Below, one piece after another: positions 16,653-26,771 of a DNA stretch of 64,000 nt. The position numbers and the translations under genes were made by a program. The notes below the pieces were generated by a model that saw only the letters and a list, made by a program, of their open reading frames with translations, did not search any database and had not been told where the DNA came from. How positions within the stretch are numbered: position 1 is the first letter of the stretch; every line of letters begins with the position of its first letter. This DNA comes from Mucilaginibacter sp. (GTDB taxonomy: Bacteria; Bacteroidota; Bacteroidia; Sphingobacteriales; Sphingobacteriaceae): positions 33,511 through 97,510 of the forward strand of contig JAQBOM010000019.1 in NCBI GenBank assembly GCA_028288025.1. The letters run 5' to 3'.

Positions 16653-19600
16653 ATGCTTAAAATTCTACTTCGGTTTTTAAGCATTCTTTTATTGGTATTG
16701 TTACTTCCGTTCATCGGTAATTGTCAAATTTCTGTACCGAAGTGGGTTGATGATATCGGGGGCAGCGGCTCTAGCTCAAGTATCCCTTCAAGTGTAAAAG
16801 TTGATAAACAAAATAACATTTATATAACAGGCTTTTATAATGGTACCGTTGATTTCGACCCCTCGGCAGGGGTGTACAATTTAACTTCAGTTGGTGGGAG
16901 CATTGATACTTATGTAGCCAAATATACTTCGGCTGGCGCACTGGTCTGGGCCGTTAGCATAGGCGGAACCGGTACCGAACAGGTTAATGATATGACCCTG
17001 GACGCGAATGGCAGCCCTACTATTACTGGTCAATACGATTCACCAGTCCTGGATGCCGACCCTGGCGCGGGAACTTTTAATTTAAACAATAACGGCGGTA
17101 ATGATGGCTTTCTTATTAAATTGGATACTAACGGGAAATTTGTATTCGCCAATTCTATAGGGGGCAGCCAAACTGATTATGGAGATCGGGTTTCATCGGA
17201 CAAATCCGGGAATATAATATGGGTCTTAAAATATCAGTCAACCGTCACAATTGGCGGTCAGAGTTATACTTCGCAAGGTTCTTTCAATGGTTTAATAATT
17301 AAATATGACGCCTTGGGAAATTTGCTTTGGGTGGTTAATTTAGGCGATACCAACGATAGCGAAGCACGTGCTGTTACCGTTGATAGTGCTGGTAATATAA
17401 TTGTATCCGGAAATTTTAGCGGCAACGACAACTTTAATCCGCTGGGTGCAGCGTATAATTTAAATGGGAATGGTTCAGCGATCTTTTTGGCCAAATATAA
17501 TCCTTCGGGGATTTTAATATGGGCAACTAGTGTTTCAGGCACCGCTGTAAATAATAATATATACTTATGTGTAGATTCAAGCGATGATATATTTTTAGAC
17601 GCACCGTTCTCTTCTCAGCTTGGGTTCAATTCAAATGCGACAACCCTAAACCCGGTAGGATCCCAGGATCTTTTTTTAGCAAAGTATAAACCTGACGGAA
17701 CATATCAATGGGTAAAAGATATAGGAGGCAGCAGTGCAACAATCTACAATTACGGTATCGTCTCGAGCACGGACGACAATATTTACATTTCGGGCTATTT
17801 CTCCGGAACGGTTGATTTTGACCCGTCCGCCACGGCAGCCGCACCAGTAAGCGATCACGGGCAAAGAGATTTGTTTTTTGCCAAATATGACAGTGATGGA
17901 AATTATAAATGGGCTTTTAGCGCCGGTAATGCCAGTTGTAATAATACATTAGGCAGAAATCTTGCTGTGGATAGCAATAATGATATATTGCTTGTGGGTT
18001 CGTTTTGTTCAACCGTACATTTTGACGCGTCAAAATGTACCTCTTATAATCTTACGTCGCAAAGCAATATCAGGGATAGTTTTTTAGCTAAATATATTCA
18101 AAGCACGCCTACTGCAGCATCGCAAATAACAGCCTTTTCAGTAGCCCAGCAAGTTTCATCGGCAATAATTGATCAAGCTAAGTTACAAATCACCGTAACT
18201 GTACCGGCTGGTACGGATGTTTCAGTATTGAAACCGGCAATTACAGTAAGCGTCGGCGTAACATTGACACCAGCATCCGGTACGGCTCAAAACTTTACCT
18301 CGCCGGTAACTTACACTTTAGGCACAACCTGTGCTTCTTTAAATTATACAGTTAATGTAGTTTTTGCTCCCTCTTCTTCAACAATTCCTCCATCAAATGC
18401 CCAGGTGTGCGCCACTAGTGGTGAAGACGGGCCTACAAATGTTACCGGATCAATAAATAGCTATTTTCCCGCCTTGGGTAACATAACATTAGCTGCCGGG
18501 CAGCAAACTATCGCTTTAGCGGCTGTTCCTCCTACAGATCCCAATGGTAATAACTTTGGAACTACACCTATCAGCGCGGGCGATCTGTTGTTAATTATTC
18601 AAATGCAGGACGCCACTATAAACTTTTCAAATAGTAACTTATATGGTGCAAATAATGCAGGTTCCGGACTTGACGGATTAGGTGCGACAGGCTATACTAA
18701 TATTGGTAACAGCGGAAAATTCGAATATGTTATAGCAACAAATAATGTTCCGCTTACGGGTGGTGTGTTGACTTTTAAAGGCTCAGGTACTGGGAATGGA
18801 GCAGTTTACTCTTATATTAATGCCGACCCGACCGCTTCTTCAGGTAAAAAGGCATTCCAAATAATCAGAATCCCTCAATATTCAAATCTCCGTCTATCCT
18901 CAAATATATCCCCCCCTCCGTTTAATGGCAAAGCGGGCGGTATTATTACTTTCCAAGTAGCCGGCAATATGGATTTTAACGGTTTTACCGTCGATGTTTC
19001 GGCAAGGGGATTTAGGGGTGGATATAGTTTGGTGAAAAATTCTGTTTCCAATGTAAGTGACCTGTACGTAGCACCCGCAGCAGATCCGCGTGTTTCCGGT
19101 AAAGGTGAAGGCATAGCTGGTACGCCGCGCTATATGTGGGATGGATACAACGAAGTTGATAACCTTGTAGAAGGTTTACCGGGCGGATCAGGTGGCAGGG
19201 GTGCTCCCGCCAATGCCGGAGGTGGCGGTAATGATTCAAACTCGGGAGGGGCAGGCGGCGGAAATGGGGGCCAGGGCGGCGTTGGCGGTTTGGGATATCA
19301 ACCCATAGGAGGCAGCACTTTACCGAATGGCGGGCGGCCGGGGTTGAATTTACCACCTGATAACACGAGATTGATCTTGGGTGGCGGCGGTGGTGGGGGT
19401 CACGCAAATGATGCATTAACAGGGGTTAAAGGCGGTGTCGGTGGCGGTGTCGTAATAATAAATGCCGGAAGTATTTCAGGGAACGGCACAATATCAGCCA
19501 ACGGAGGTGCCGGGCAGCCAGGTGTTTACGGCGGCCATCCTGACGGATCAGGCGGCGGTGGTGCAGGTGGTACAGTGTTTATAAAGGTTTCAAATCCAAA

Positions 19601-22001
19601 TCCCGCCGCAGTATTAATAGTTAATGCAAATGGGGGAAATGGAGGTAACACGGAGGGTGATCCGGGTGGTGGCGGAGTACAGCCACATGGGCCGGGTGGT
19701 GGCGGTGGTGGTGGCACTGTTTTCTATGCCATTTCATCAGGGTCCGTGACTGTGAATATAAATGCCGGTAAATCCGGCTTAACAAATAGCGGCGCAGGCA
19801 CCTCTCATTTTGCTACAGACGGGCAGCCCGGTATTAAACAGTCTATTACAATAGCCGGCCTTCCGCCATATTTACAAGGGACCGGATCGTCTTGTTTTCC
19901 GCAGCTTGTAACAACCATGCGCATACTAACTCCCGGCGTTCCTTTGAAACCGGGCGATACTGCAACTTATGTTGTTAAAATTGTCAACATCTCTGCCGGG
20001 GGGAATGCGGGAGGAGTTCAAGCCGATTGTGCTTTTCCTCAAGGTTTTGCTTTTAAGGATGCAACTGTTACCTATGGCGGAACATCAGGCGGGCCGGCGG
20101 CGCTTGTAAATAAAGGTACAGCAAACAAGCCGTTATTCGGCGATTTTAATATTCCGCAAGGTGATAGCATTACGATTAATTTAACAGTTACAATTGCTTG
20201 CATAGCATCAGGTACTTATAATAGTAGTGCCGAAGCACTCTATCTTGATCCGACACGTGATTATACTACCGATACCAGGAGGATCACTGCTAAAACTAAC
20301 GCATTTGCCGGGTCAAATACGACTTACCAGGATGGTTCAGGCTCTGTTCCCGGATCAAATTTTGATGGAACGCTTTCCAATGCCGATGATGTCAATGTGG
20401 TTAATGCTATATTCGCCAGTAACACAGCAACTGCACCTGCCATCACAACCTTCTGTACAAGCGGAGATCCTGCTCCAATTAATGGCAGTACGCCAACTGG
20501 TGGTAACGGCACTTATTCATACCAATGGCAAAGTTCAACCGACAATACCAATTTCACAGATATAGCCGGCGCTACAGCTAAGGATTATGATCCGCCATTG
20601 TTAAATGTAAGTATATATTATAGGCGCACAGTAATCTCCGGCGCGTGCGCAACGCCGCTGATCAGCAATGTAATAACAATTACTATTACACCCGCCCCGG
20701 CAACCCCGGTTCCAACCGCGGCAAACGTTTCTGTTTGTTCAGGTAGTTCGGCGACGCTTTCAGTTGCTTCACCACGACAGGGGATAACATATGATTGGTA
20801 CGATTCACCTTCAAAAATAAACCACTTGTTTACAGGGCCGTCGTATGTAATTAACCCGGCCACCGCCAGCGCGACTTATTATGTTGGAGCAACAAGCGGT
20901 GCCTGTGCCAGTACGTCACTAGCAAGTGTAACGCTAACCGTCAATAGCGTTCCGGCAAATCCTTTGATAGCGAACAACCTGGTTGCCATGTGCAGCGGCA
21001 GTTCTGTTACGTTAAACATATCAAATCCACAGCCCGGGTTTACCTATAATTGGTATACTGCGTCCGCCGGGGGAGGTGCCGTATCTAACAGTGCTAATTT
21101 TTCAACACCCGCGTTATCAGCCAACACGGTATATTATGCCGAAGCTGTTAACAGTTCCGGCTGCGCTTCGCCGGGCCGTACGCAGGCAAGCGTTACTGTT
21201 AACCCTGCCCCTAATGTAACAGCGCAAAATAACTCGGTGTGTTCCGGCTCATCGGCAACGCTGACAGCAAGTACTTCAGACAATAATGCAGTGATAAATT
21301 GGTACGCATCCGCAACAGGCGGCAGTGTATTATACACCGGTAGTAATTTCACTACGCCGGCCTTAAATTCAACTACAAACTATTATGCCGAAGCCGTCGA
21401 TAATTCAAGCGGCTGCGCATCCGCGGCGCGTACAGTAGCTGCTGTTCAAATATTGCAGCCATTGGCGACGCCTGTCGTCTCGGTTAGTTCTACAAGCGCC
21501 ACAAGTGTTACTTTTCAGTGGAATGCTGTTCCGGGCGCTACAGGCTACCAGGTAAGTGTTGATAATGGCCAAACTTTTATCGATCCCAGCTCGGGTAGCA
21601 GCGGATTGACCAATATGGTTAGCGGTTTGCATACAGATCAGGCTGTCACCATACTTGTCAAAGCTTTAGGGCCTTGTCAGCCGAGCGCTAATTCTGCGGC
21701 TGTAACCGGCTCGGCAGTTCCATTAGGTAATATTATTTATGTCCCCAATGCCTTTACACCAAATGGCGATGGGATAAACGATTTGGTGCGTGTGCACAGT
21801 GAAAGTATAAAAAGCTTCAGGTTTTTTGTATATGACCAATGGGGCGAGTTGCTTTTTACCTCAACCGATCAGCAAAAGGGTTGGGACGGCACCTATAAGG
21901 GCACAAATGAACCGGCCGGGGTATATGTATATTACCTGCAGGCAATGATGATTGACGGACAAACCGTTAATAAAAAAGGAACGATTACATTATTAAGGTG
22001 A
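16653..22001 (+). CDS. giant T9SS-secreted adhesin-like protein
   Basis: This is a 1782-residue secreted protein. A signal peptide covers about 1-26. Seven SBBP-like beta-propeller repeats follow (about 35-490), each ending in patterns like AKYDSDGNYKWAFSAG. A linker with a bacterial Ig-like fold lies at 495-580. A glycine-rich module with repeated GGTVFI-type beta strands spans about 755-1045, and a DUF11-like domain about 1085-1250. Three CHU-type Ig_7 repeats (VCSGSSATL...YYAEAV) cover 1349-1600, and an FN3-like domain 1605-1690. The gliding-motility type B sorting domain (VPNAFTPNGDGIND...GTITLLR) ends the protein. It would be exported by the Sec system and then the type IX system. The next gene, porP/sprF-like, overlaps it by four bases. 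The likely role is surface adhesion or gliding. Confidence 0.93.
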   Translation: MLKILLRFLSILLLVLLLPFIGNCQISVPKWVDDIGGSGSSSSIPSSVKVDKQNNIYITGFYNGTVDFDPSAGVYNLTSVGGSIDTYVAKYTSAGALVWAVSIGGTGTEQVNDMTLDANGSPTITGQYDSPVLDADPGAGTFNLNNNGGNDGFLIKLDTNGKFVFANSIGGSQTDYGDRVSSDKSGNIIWVLKYQSTVTIGGQSYTSQGSFNGLIIKYDALGNLLWVVNLGDTNDSEARAVTVDSAGNIIVSGNFSGNDNFNPLGAAYNLNGNGSAIFLAKYNPSGILIWATSVSGTAVNNNIYLCVDSSDDIFLDAPFSSQLGFNSNATTLNPVGSQDLFLAKYKPDGTYQWVKDIGGSSATIYNYGIVSSTDDNIYISGYFSGTVDFDPSATAAAPVSDHGQRDLFFAKYDSDGNYKWAFSAGNASCNNTLGRNLAVDSNNDILLVGSFCSTVHFDASKCTSYNLTSQSNIRDSFLAKYIQSTPTAASQITAFSVAQQVSSAIIDQAKLQITVTVPAGTDVSVLKPAITVSVGVTLTPASGTAQNFTSPVTYTLGTTCASLNYTVNVVFAPSSSTIPPSNAQVCATSGEDGPTNVTGSINSYFPALGNITLAAGQQTIALAAVPPTDPNGNNFGTTPISAGDLLLIIQMQDATINFSNSNLYGANNAGSGLDGLGATGYTNIGNSGKFEYVIATNNVPLTGGVLTFKGSGTGNGAVYSYINADPTASSGKKAFQIIRIPQYSNLRLSSNISPPPFNGKAGGIITFQVAGNMDFNGFTVDVSARGFRGGYSLVKNSVSNVSDLYVAPAADPRVSGKGEGIAGTPRYMWDGYNEVDNLVEGLPGGSGGRGAPANAGGGGNDSNSGGAGGGNGGQGGVGGLGYQPIGGSTLPNGGRPGLNLPPDNTRLILGGGGGGGHANDALTGVKGGVGGGVVIINAGSISGNGTISANGGAGQPGVYGGHPDGSGGGGAGGTVFIKVSNPNPAAVLIVNANGGNGGNTEGDPGGGGVQPHGPGGGGGGGTVFYAISSGSVTVNINAGKSGLTNSGAGTSHFATDGQPGIKQSITIAGLPPYLQGTGSSCFPQLVTTMRILTPGVPLKPGDTATYVVKIVNISAGGNAGGVQADCAFPQGFAFKDATVTYGGTSGGPAALVNKGTANKPLFGDFNIPQGDSITINLTVTIACIASGTYNSSAEALYLDPTRDYTTDTRRITAKTNAFAGSNTTYQDGSGSVPGSNFDGTLSNADDVNVVNAIFASNTATAPAITTFCTSGDPAPINGSTPTGGNGTYSYQWQSSTDNTNFTDIAGATAKDYDPPLLNVSIYYRRTVISGACATPLISNVITITITPAPATPVPTAANVSVCSGSSATLSVASPRQGITYDWYDSPSKINHLFTGPSYVINPATASATYYVGATSGACASTSLASVTLTVNSVPANPLIANNLVAMCSGSSVTLNISNPQPGFTYNWYTASAGGGAVSNSANFSTPALSANTVYYAEAVNSSGCASPGRTQASVTVNPAPNVTAQNNSVCSGSSATLTASTSDNNAVINWYASATGGSVLYTGSNFTTPALNSTTNYYAEAVDNSSGCASAARTVAAVQILQPLATPVVSVSSTSATSVTFQWNAVPGATGYQVSVDNGQTFIDPSSGSSGLTNMVSGLHTDQAVTILVKALGPCQPSANSAAVTGSAVPLGNIIYVPNAFTPNGDGINDLVRVHSESIKSFRFFVYDQWGELLFTSTDQQKGWDGTYKGTNEPAGVYVYYLQAMMIDGQTVNKKGTITLLR

Positions 22002-22993
22002 AAAAAACAGCGTTATTGATTTTTGTAATTGTTCAACTCACTGCGATAACTGGTTTGAAGGCGCAGGTAGATCCGCATTTTTCACAATATTATGCGTACC
22101 CATTGTGGCTAAACCCCGCGCTGACCGGGGTATTTGAGGGTGATTCACGTTTAAATGTGAATTTTAGAGATCAATGGTCCAGCATTAGCAATGGTTACCG
22201 TACGGGCGGCTTGTCGGCAGATTTTCGCCCTACCGAAAAAGTGGGATTAGGTTTAAATATCATTAACCAGGCCGCAGGCAGTGCCGGGTATAATTATTTT
22301 GCCGCTTATGGCTCGTTTGGATATGGGATTGCTGTTTCATCGGATGGTACAAAAAAACTTCATTTTGGCATCCAGGCAGGATTTATCAATCGCGGTTTTG
22401 ATTCCGGCAAACTGCAATTAGACAATCAGTACAACCCTGCAACCGGTTTTGATCCAACCCTGCAAAACGGCGAAATTTTTTCAAATACTAACGCGACAGT
22501 ATTTGACGCAAGCGCAGGCGCGTTTTATTATGATGCCGATCCGATGAATAAGGCAAACCTGTTTGGAGGGTTCAGCGTAGCCCACCTCGCCAATGCTAAC
22601 GACCCGTTTGCCACCGATGGAATAAAGAGCAAATTGCCGCTCCGGTTTACTATTCATGGCGGAGTAAAGATCAAGACAAGTTTAATGGATATAACCCCGC
22701 ATATAGTTTACATCAGGCAGCAGCAAAATCAAATTACCGCATTAGGTATTTATTCAGAGCTTAAACTACAGGATGATAACGGGTTGATATTAGGGGGTAT
22801 GTACAGGCTTAACGATGCCGCGGTTGCCGATGTGGGGTATCATATTAAAAGCGTTGTTATTGGCCTCAGTTACGACTTTAATACTTCGTCCCTAAAAACA
22901 GCGACTACCGGACAGGGCGGTTTTGAACTTTCATTAAGTTATATATTTAGTAAAAACCCGAGAAACCCGGCTGAAATATGTCCCCGGTTTTAA
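21998..22993 (+). CDS. PorP/SprF family type IX secretion protein
   Basis: This is a 331-residue outer-membrane barrel protein. It starts at GTG, overlapping the adhesin stop by four bases. A signal peptide covers 1-23 (cleaved near LKAQ). The family signature FSQYYAYPLWLNPALTGVF (about 27-45) is followed by NVNFRDQW. Alternating amphipathic strands fill the rest and the chain ends in an aromatic residue (ICPRF). PorP/SprF-type proteins are required for secretion or surface anchoring of type B sorting-domain substrates. The gene order adhesin-porP-OmpA supports a dedicated partner for the upstream protein. Confidence 0.93.
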   Translation: MKKTALLIFVIVQLTAITGLKAQVDPHFSQYYAYPLWLNPALTGVFEGDSRLNVNFRDQWSSISNGYRTGGLSADFRPTEKVGLGLNIINQAAGSAGYNYFAAYGSFGYGIAVSSDGTKKLHFGIQAGFINRGFDSGKLQLDNQYNPATGFDPTLQNGEIFSNTNATVFDASAGAFYYDADPMNKANLFGGFSVAHLANANDPFATDGIKSKLPLRFTIHGGVKIKTSLMDITPHIVYIRQQQNQITALGIYSELKLQDDNGLILGGMYRLNDAAVADVGYHIKSVVIGLSYDFNTSSLKTATTGQGGFELSLSYIFSKNPRNPAEICPRF

Positions 22994-23002
22994 TGTAAGA
23001 AC

Positions 23003-24913
23003 ATGAAGAATTTAGTTCTGCTGATCTTTACCTTTTTCATATTTAATGCCGCATCTGCTCAGTATAATCTTAGAGAGTTGGGAGACAGGGCGTTTAAAAA
23101 GGCGGAGTATTACCAGGCGGCATTTTATTACAGGCAAGCGGAAGACAAAAAGAATGTTCATGGCAGTATTCCTTTTTATTCAGCAGGAAAAGGTGATAAA
23201 AATTATATTCCTTACCGGTTGGCAGAATCTTACCGGCTTTACAGAGACTTTCAAAATGCCCTTGACCAATATAACCTGGTGTTAACGACAGATAGAAATG
23301 TTTACCCCCTGGCCAGGCTTTGGTATGGCCTGTGTTTAAGAGCAGCCGGCCGTTTTGATGAAGCATTAAAGGAATTGCGTCAATTTAAAACAACCTATAA
23401 AGAAAATAAGGAATTCATTGGGATAGCTGAACGTGAAATTGCAAACTGCCTTTTTGCAAAAAAACAACTTGCATCTTATAAACCTCTTAAGGTTATAAAA
23501 ATGCAGGCGCCGTGGAATGATGGTGCAGGTACCTACGCTCTTGACGGAAACGCCGGAAACTATTGGTTTACTTCCTCGAGGCTGGCGGCAGATAATAAAA
23601 AGCATTTGAATAATATTTTTACTGCTTCTGAAAAGAATTCATCCACGCCAGTTTTTATTAATTTTAATAACGGCACAATTAACACGGGTAATGAATACGG
23701 CACGCCTTCAATCACGCCTTCCGGAAAAAAAATGTACCTGACCGTTTGGTATAAAAAAGAGGATAAAACAATCCTTGCCATATACTCCAGCGAATTGCAA
23801 AATAATACATGGTCAACGCCGGTAAAGCTAAATAACACGATAAATGCCGAAGGTTTTAACACATTGCAGCCACGTGTAGCTGACGATGGGAAACGATTGT
23901 TTTTTGTATCTGACAGGCCGGGAGGGCAAGGTGGCTATGACATTTGGGTTAGCGATTTGGATACTGCGGGTAATCCGTTAAACGCAGTGAACCTCGGCAA
24001 GACAATAAATACGCAGTTTGACGAGGAAGCGCCTTTTTATGACACCACGCATAAAAAATTATATTTTAGTTCAACGGGATTTACCGGTTTAGGTGGATTT
24101 GATGTTTTTGAAAGTTATGAAAATAATGGAAGCTGGTCCGTCCCCCAAAATTTAGGCTACCCGGTAAATTCACCAAAGGATGACCTGTATTATTACGAAG
24201 ACCGTGGTGATAACCAAATTTATATTAGTTCTGACAGGGAATCAGATTGTTGTCTTAATCTTTTCAAGCTAAAATACACCCCGGTTTTTATATCGGGCAA
24301 AATTATCGATTGCGATTCGAATAAGATGCTCAGCGGTGTCAACATCAGCCTTACTGATTCCATTTCAGGAGCAGTCCTGCAAAAGTTTGTTACCGGGGCC
24401 AATGGTAGGTACGATTTTAAGAATTTAAAAAGCACGGCGTTCAAACTTACGACTGGGAAAGTAGGTTATTTCAACAAAAATATCTCAATGGCACTGAATG
24501 GCGATACTTTGTATATTCCGGATATCTGTCTTAAAGCGTTTGCAGTAAATAAGCCAATCGCGCTGAAAAATATTCTTTACGATTTTAATAGCGCTCATTT
24601 GCGTCGCGCATCAAAAATAGAATTGGATAACCTCGTCAGTATAATGCTGAATAATCCGCACATCAATATTGAGTTGGCCTCGCATACTGATTCTATTGGA
24701 AACGATAGGTATAATTTAATTTTATCACAGAAACGTGCCCAGTCATGCGTGGATTATGTCATTTCAAAGGGAATAGATAAAAGTCGGATAATTGCTAAAG
24801 GATATGGCAAAAATCGCCCTGTAGCGCCAAATTCAGTCCCAAATGGAAAAGATAATCCCGCCGGCCGGCAATTAAACCGGCGCACCGAATTTACGGTTAA
24901 GAGTAATTTTTAA
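23003..24913 (+). CDS. PorE-like PD40/OmpA protein
   Basis: This is a 636-residue envelope protein. A signal peptide covers about 1-19. A TPR-like helical part (25-150) carries YYQAAFYYRQAE and PLARLWYGLCLR. A PD40/WD40-like propeller (about 170-420) has ITPSGKKMYLTV, VADDGKRLFFVSDRPGGQGG and KLYFSSTGFTGLGGFDVFE. A carboxypeptidase-regulatory-like domain (about 430-505) precedes the peptidoglycan-binding OmpA domain (about 525-636), with ILYDFNSAHLRRAS and LASHTDSIGNDRYNLILSQ. The architecture matches PorE of the type IX system and its many paralogues. It would link the PorP-type barrel to peptidoglycan. It follows porP by nine bases and ends the module. Confidence 0.9.
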   Translation: MKNLVLLIFTFFIFNAASAQYNLRELGDRAFKKAEYYQAAFYYRQAEDKKNVHGSIPFYSAGKGDKNYIPYRLAESYRLYRDFQNALDQYNLVLTTDRNVYPLARLWYGLCLRAAGRFDEALKELRQFKTTYKENKEFIGIAEREIANCLFAKKQLASYKPLKVIKMQAPWNDGAGTYALDGNAGNYWFTSSRLAADNKKHLNNIFTASEKNSSTPVFINFNNGTINTGNEYGTPSITPSGKKMYLTVWYKKEDKTILAIYSSELQNNTWSTPVKLNNTINAEGFNTLQPRVADDGKRLFFVSDRPGGQGGYDIWVSDLDTAGNPLNAVNLGKTINTQFDEEAPFYDTTHKKLYFSSTGFTGLGGFDVFESYENNGSWSVPQNLGYPVNSPKDDLYYYEDRGDNQIYISSDRESDCCLNLFKLKYTPVFISGKIIDCDSNKMLSGVNISLTDSISGAVLQKFVTGANGRYDFKNLKSTAFKLTTGKVGYFNKNISMALNGDTLYIPDICLKAFAVNKPIALKNILYDFNSAHLRRASKIELDNLVSIMLNNPHINIELASHTDSIGNDRYNLILSQKRAQSCVDYVISKGIDKSRIIAKGYGKNRPVAPNSVPNGKDNPAGRQLNRRTEFTVKSNF

Positions 24914-24992
24914 TACCTCTGCCAATAATTTCCGCAGCTAACCAGCCCAAAAAATCGATACATGTGAAGCTAAAATTTTATATTCGCGTATT

Positions 24993-25763
24993 ATGCATCA
25001 ATCCCTCACAAGCGGCAAGGTCAAAAACGCGTACGACGAGTTTTACCAGGAACATGATGAAGCATGGCGGATGCTGGGCGCTAAGTATAAGGCGCAGCAT
25101 ATCATAGATGTTTGTAAGGGCCATACGTTCAAAAAAGTGCTTGAAGTTGGCGCCGGCGATGGCAGTATATTGAAACTGTTGGCCGACCAAAATTTCGCGC
25201 CTGAATACCATGCCGTGGAGATATCAGAAAGCGGTGTAGGGCATATCCTTTCCCGGAATATCAATAACCTGTTATCTGTTCAGCTGTTTGATGGTTATCA
25301 GTTGCCGTTTGAGGATGATAGCTTCGACCTGATCATACTTTCGCATGTGCTGGAGCACGTTGAGCACGAACGTATGCTGTTGCGCGAAATGAAGCGGGTT
25401 GCCCGTCATTTTGTTATCGAGGTTCCGCTTGACTATCGGAAGGGTGTGGATACCCGTATCAAGCACTTTTTAGCCTATGGCCATATCAATGTGTATACGC
25501 CAACGTCACTCCGTTATTTATTGGGTACAGAAGGGTTCGAAATTGAAAAAGACCTCACCTCCATAATAGAACCCGAAGTGACCAAATTCAACACCTATAT
25601 CAATCAAAAAAAACCGAAAGGCTTACTTACCGATTTTAAAATCTCATTGGAGTTCGCAGTTAAAAACACGCTAACGAAACTTTTCGGGAAACTGGACGAG
25701 AAATTCGCAAATGCTTATACTGTGTTATGCCGGAAAGCCGATAAGCAGGTTGATATATTTTAA
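24993..25763 (+). CDS. class I SAM-dependent methyltransferase
   Basis: This 256-residue enzyme has SAM motif I VLEVGAGDGSILKLL (about 50-64), the acidic AVEISESG strand end, and DLIILSHVLEHVEHERML (motif II/III). A VIEVPLDYRKGVDTR strand and a GHINVYTPTSLRYLL segment follow, as in glycan-locus methyltransferases. The substrate is unknown. TATATTCG (24979-24986), one base off the -7 consensus, lies six bases before the ATG and may give a nearly leaderless mRNA. It is separated from the T9SS module by 79 bases without a visible terminator. Confidence 0.85.
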   Translation: MHQSLTSGKVKNAYDEFYQEHDEAWRMLGAKYKAQHIIDVCKGHTFKKVLEVGAGDGSILKLLADQNFAPEYHAVEISESGVGHILSRNINNLLSVQLFDGYQLPFEDDSFDLIILSHVLEHVEHERMLLREMKRVARHFVIEVPLDYRKGVDTRIKHFLAYGHINVYTPTSLRYLLGTEGFEIEKDLTSIIEPEVTKFNTYINQKKPKGLLTDFKISLEFAVKNTLTKLFGKLDEKFANAYTVLCRKADKQVDIF

Positions 25764-25792
25764 GCGTGGAAGAACGCAGATCGATTTGATAT

Positions 25793-25835
25793 CCAATTCG
25801 TGAAATTCGTATAAATTAGAGGAAATTAGTGTTCA
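25793..25835. repeat. AATTCGTG word repeat
   Basis: The gap before the next gene is filled with variants of the word AATTCGTGAAATTCGT followed by AAATTAGAGG and AAATTAGTG. The same words occur at 51661-51698 and 52760-52860. Confidence 0.65.
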
Positions 25836-25839
25836 TTTC

Positions 25840-26760
25840 ATGCAAAACCCCGCCCCGATAGCCTTATTTGTTTATAACCGGCCCGAGCATACACGACGGA
25901 CTATATCTTACCTGCAAAAAAATTTACTGGCCGACGAATCGAGGCTGTTTATTTTTTCCGATGCTGCGAAAACAGATAACGACAAAGCCAAAGTAGAAGA
26001 GGTAAGGCAGCTGCTGAAAAAGGTGGACGGTTTTAAAGTCGTAAAAGTTATTGAACGCAAGCAAAACCTGGGGCTTGCCAATTCCATTATCAGCGGTGTT
26101 ACGCAACTGGTAAATGAATACGGTAAGATTATCGTTTTTGAGGATGACCTTATTTCTTCCCCCTTTACGTTGCAATATTTTAACGAGGCGCTCACACGTT
26201 ACGTTGACGAACCAAAAGTGATGCATATTGGCGCATACATGTATAACCTACGGAATAAAAGTCTGCCGCAAACCTTTTTATTCAGGGCTGCCACCAGTTG
26301 GGGATGGGCGACATGGGCCAGGGCGTGGAAAGATTTTGAGCCGGACGCCGGCAAATTGATCGACCAGTTCGACGCAAAAAAGATCAGCCAGTTTTCTATC
26401 GAAGGAACGATGAATTTCTGGAAGCAGATGGAAGGATTCAAAGCCGGTAAAAACGATTCGTGGGCCATACGCTGGTATGCTTCTGTCTTTTTAAAGGGCG
26501 GTCTAACGTTAAACCCCTCAACCTCGCTTATCCATAATATCGGTAACGACGGGACCGGTATTCACTCCAATAAGGAAAACATTTACCACGTGCAGGTAGC
26601 AAAGTATCCTGTTACCCAATTTCCAACTGAAATTAAGGAAGAGCAGCAAGCTTACCAGGCCATTAAACAGTTCCTTAAAAACCGGAAAGGCAGTTTACTG
26701 CAAAGAGGGCTACGGTTTGTTAAGCAGCTGCAAGGAAAATATCTTACAAAAAAATCATAA
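25840..26760 (+). CDS. GT-A fold (GNT-I/GT2-like) glycosyltransferase
   Basis: This is a 306-residue glycosyltransferase with an N-terminal APIALFVYNRPEHTRRTISYL segment and the acidic metal-binding motif IIVFEDDLISSP (about 95-106), equivalent to the DxD of GT-A enzymes. A FRAATSWGWATWARAWKDF segment and the late SLIHNIGNDGTGIHS motif are typical of bacterial GNT-I-like family members found in glycan loci. Donor and acceptor are unknown. It lies after the methyltransferase on the same strand, separated by a word repeat, and is convergent to a small membrane protein gene. Confidence 0.85.
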   Translation: MQNPAPIALFVYNRPEHTRRTISYLQKNLLADESRLFIFSDAAKTDNDKAKVEEVRQLLKKVDGFKVVKVIERKQNLGLANSIISGVTQLVNEYGKIIVFEDDLISSPFTLQYFNEALTRYVDEPKVMHIGAYMYNLRNKSLPQTFLFRAATSWGWATWARAWKDFEPDAGKLIDQFDAKKISQFSIEGTMNFWKQMEGFKAGKNDSWAIRWYASVFLKGGLTLNPSTSLIHNIGNDGTGIHSNKENIYHVQVAKYPVTQFPTEIKEEQQAYQAIKQFLKNRKGSLLQRGLRFVKQLQGKYLTKKS

Positions 26761-26771
26761 AGAGTTAAAAA

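Noticed and set aside
19526..19717. A proline-rich minus-strand frame (runs of Pro)
   Set aside because: It is the complement of the glycine-rich coding region of the adhesin, not a gene.
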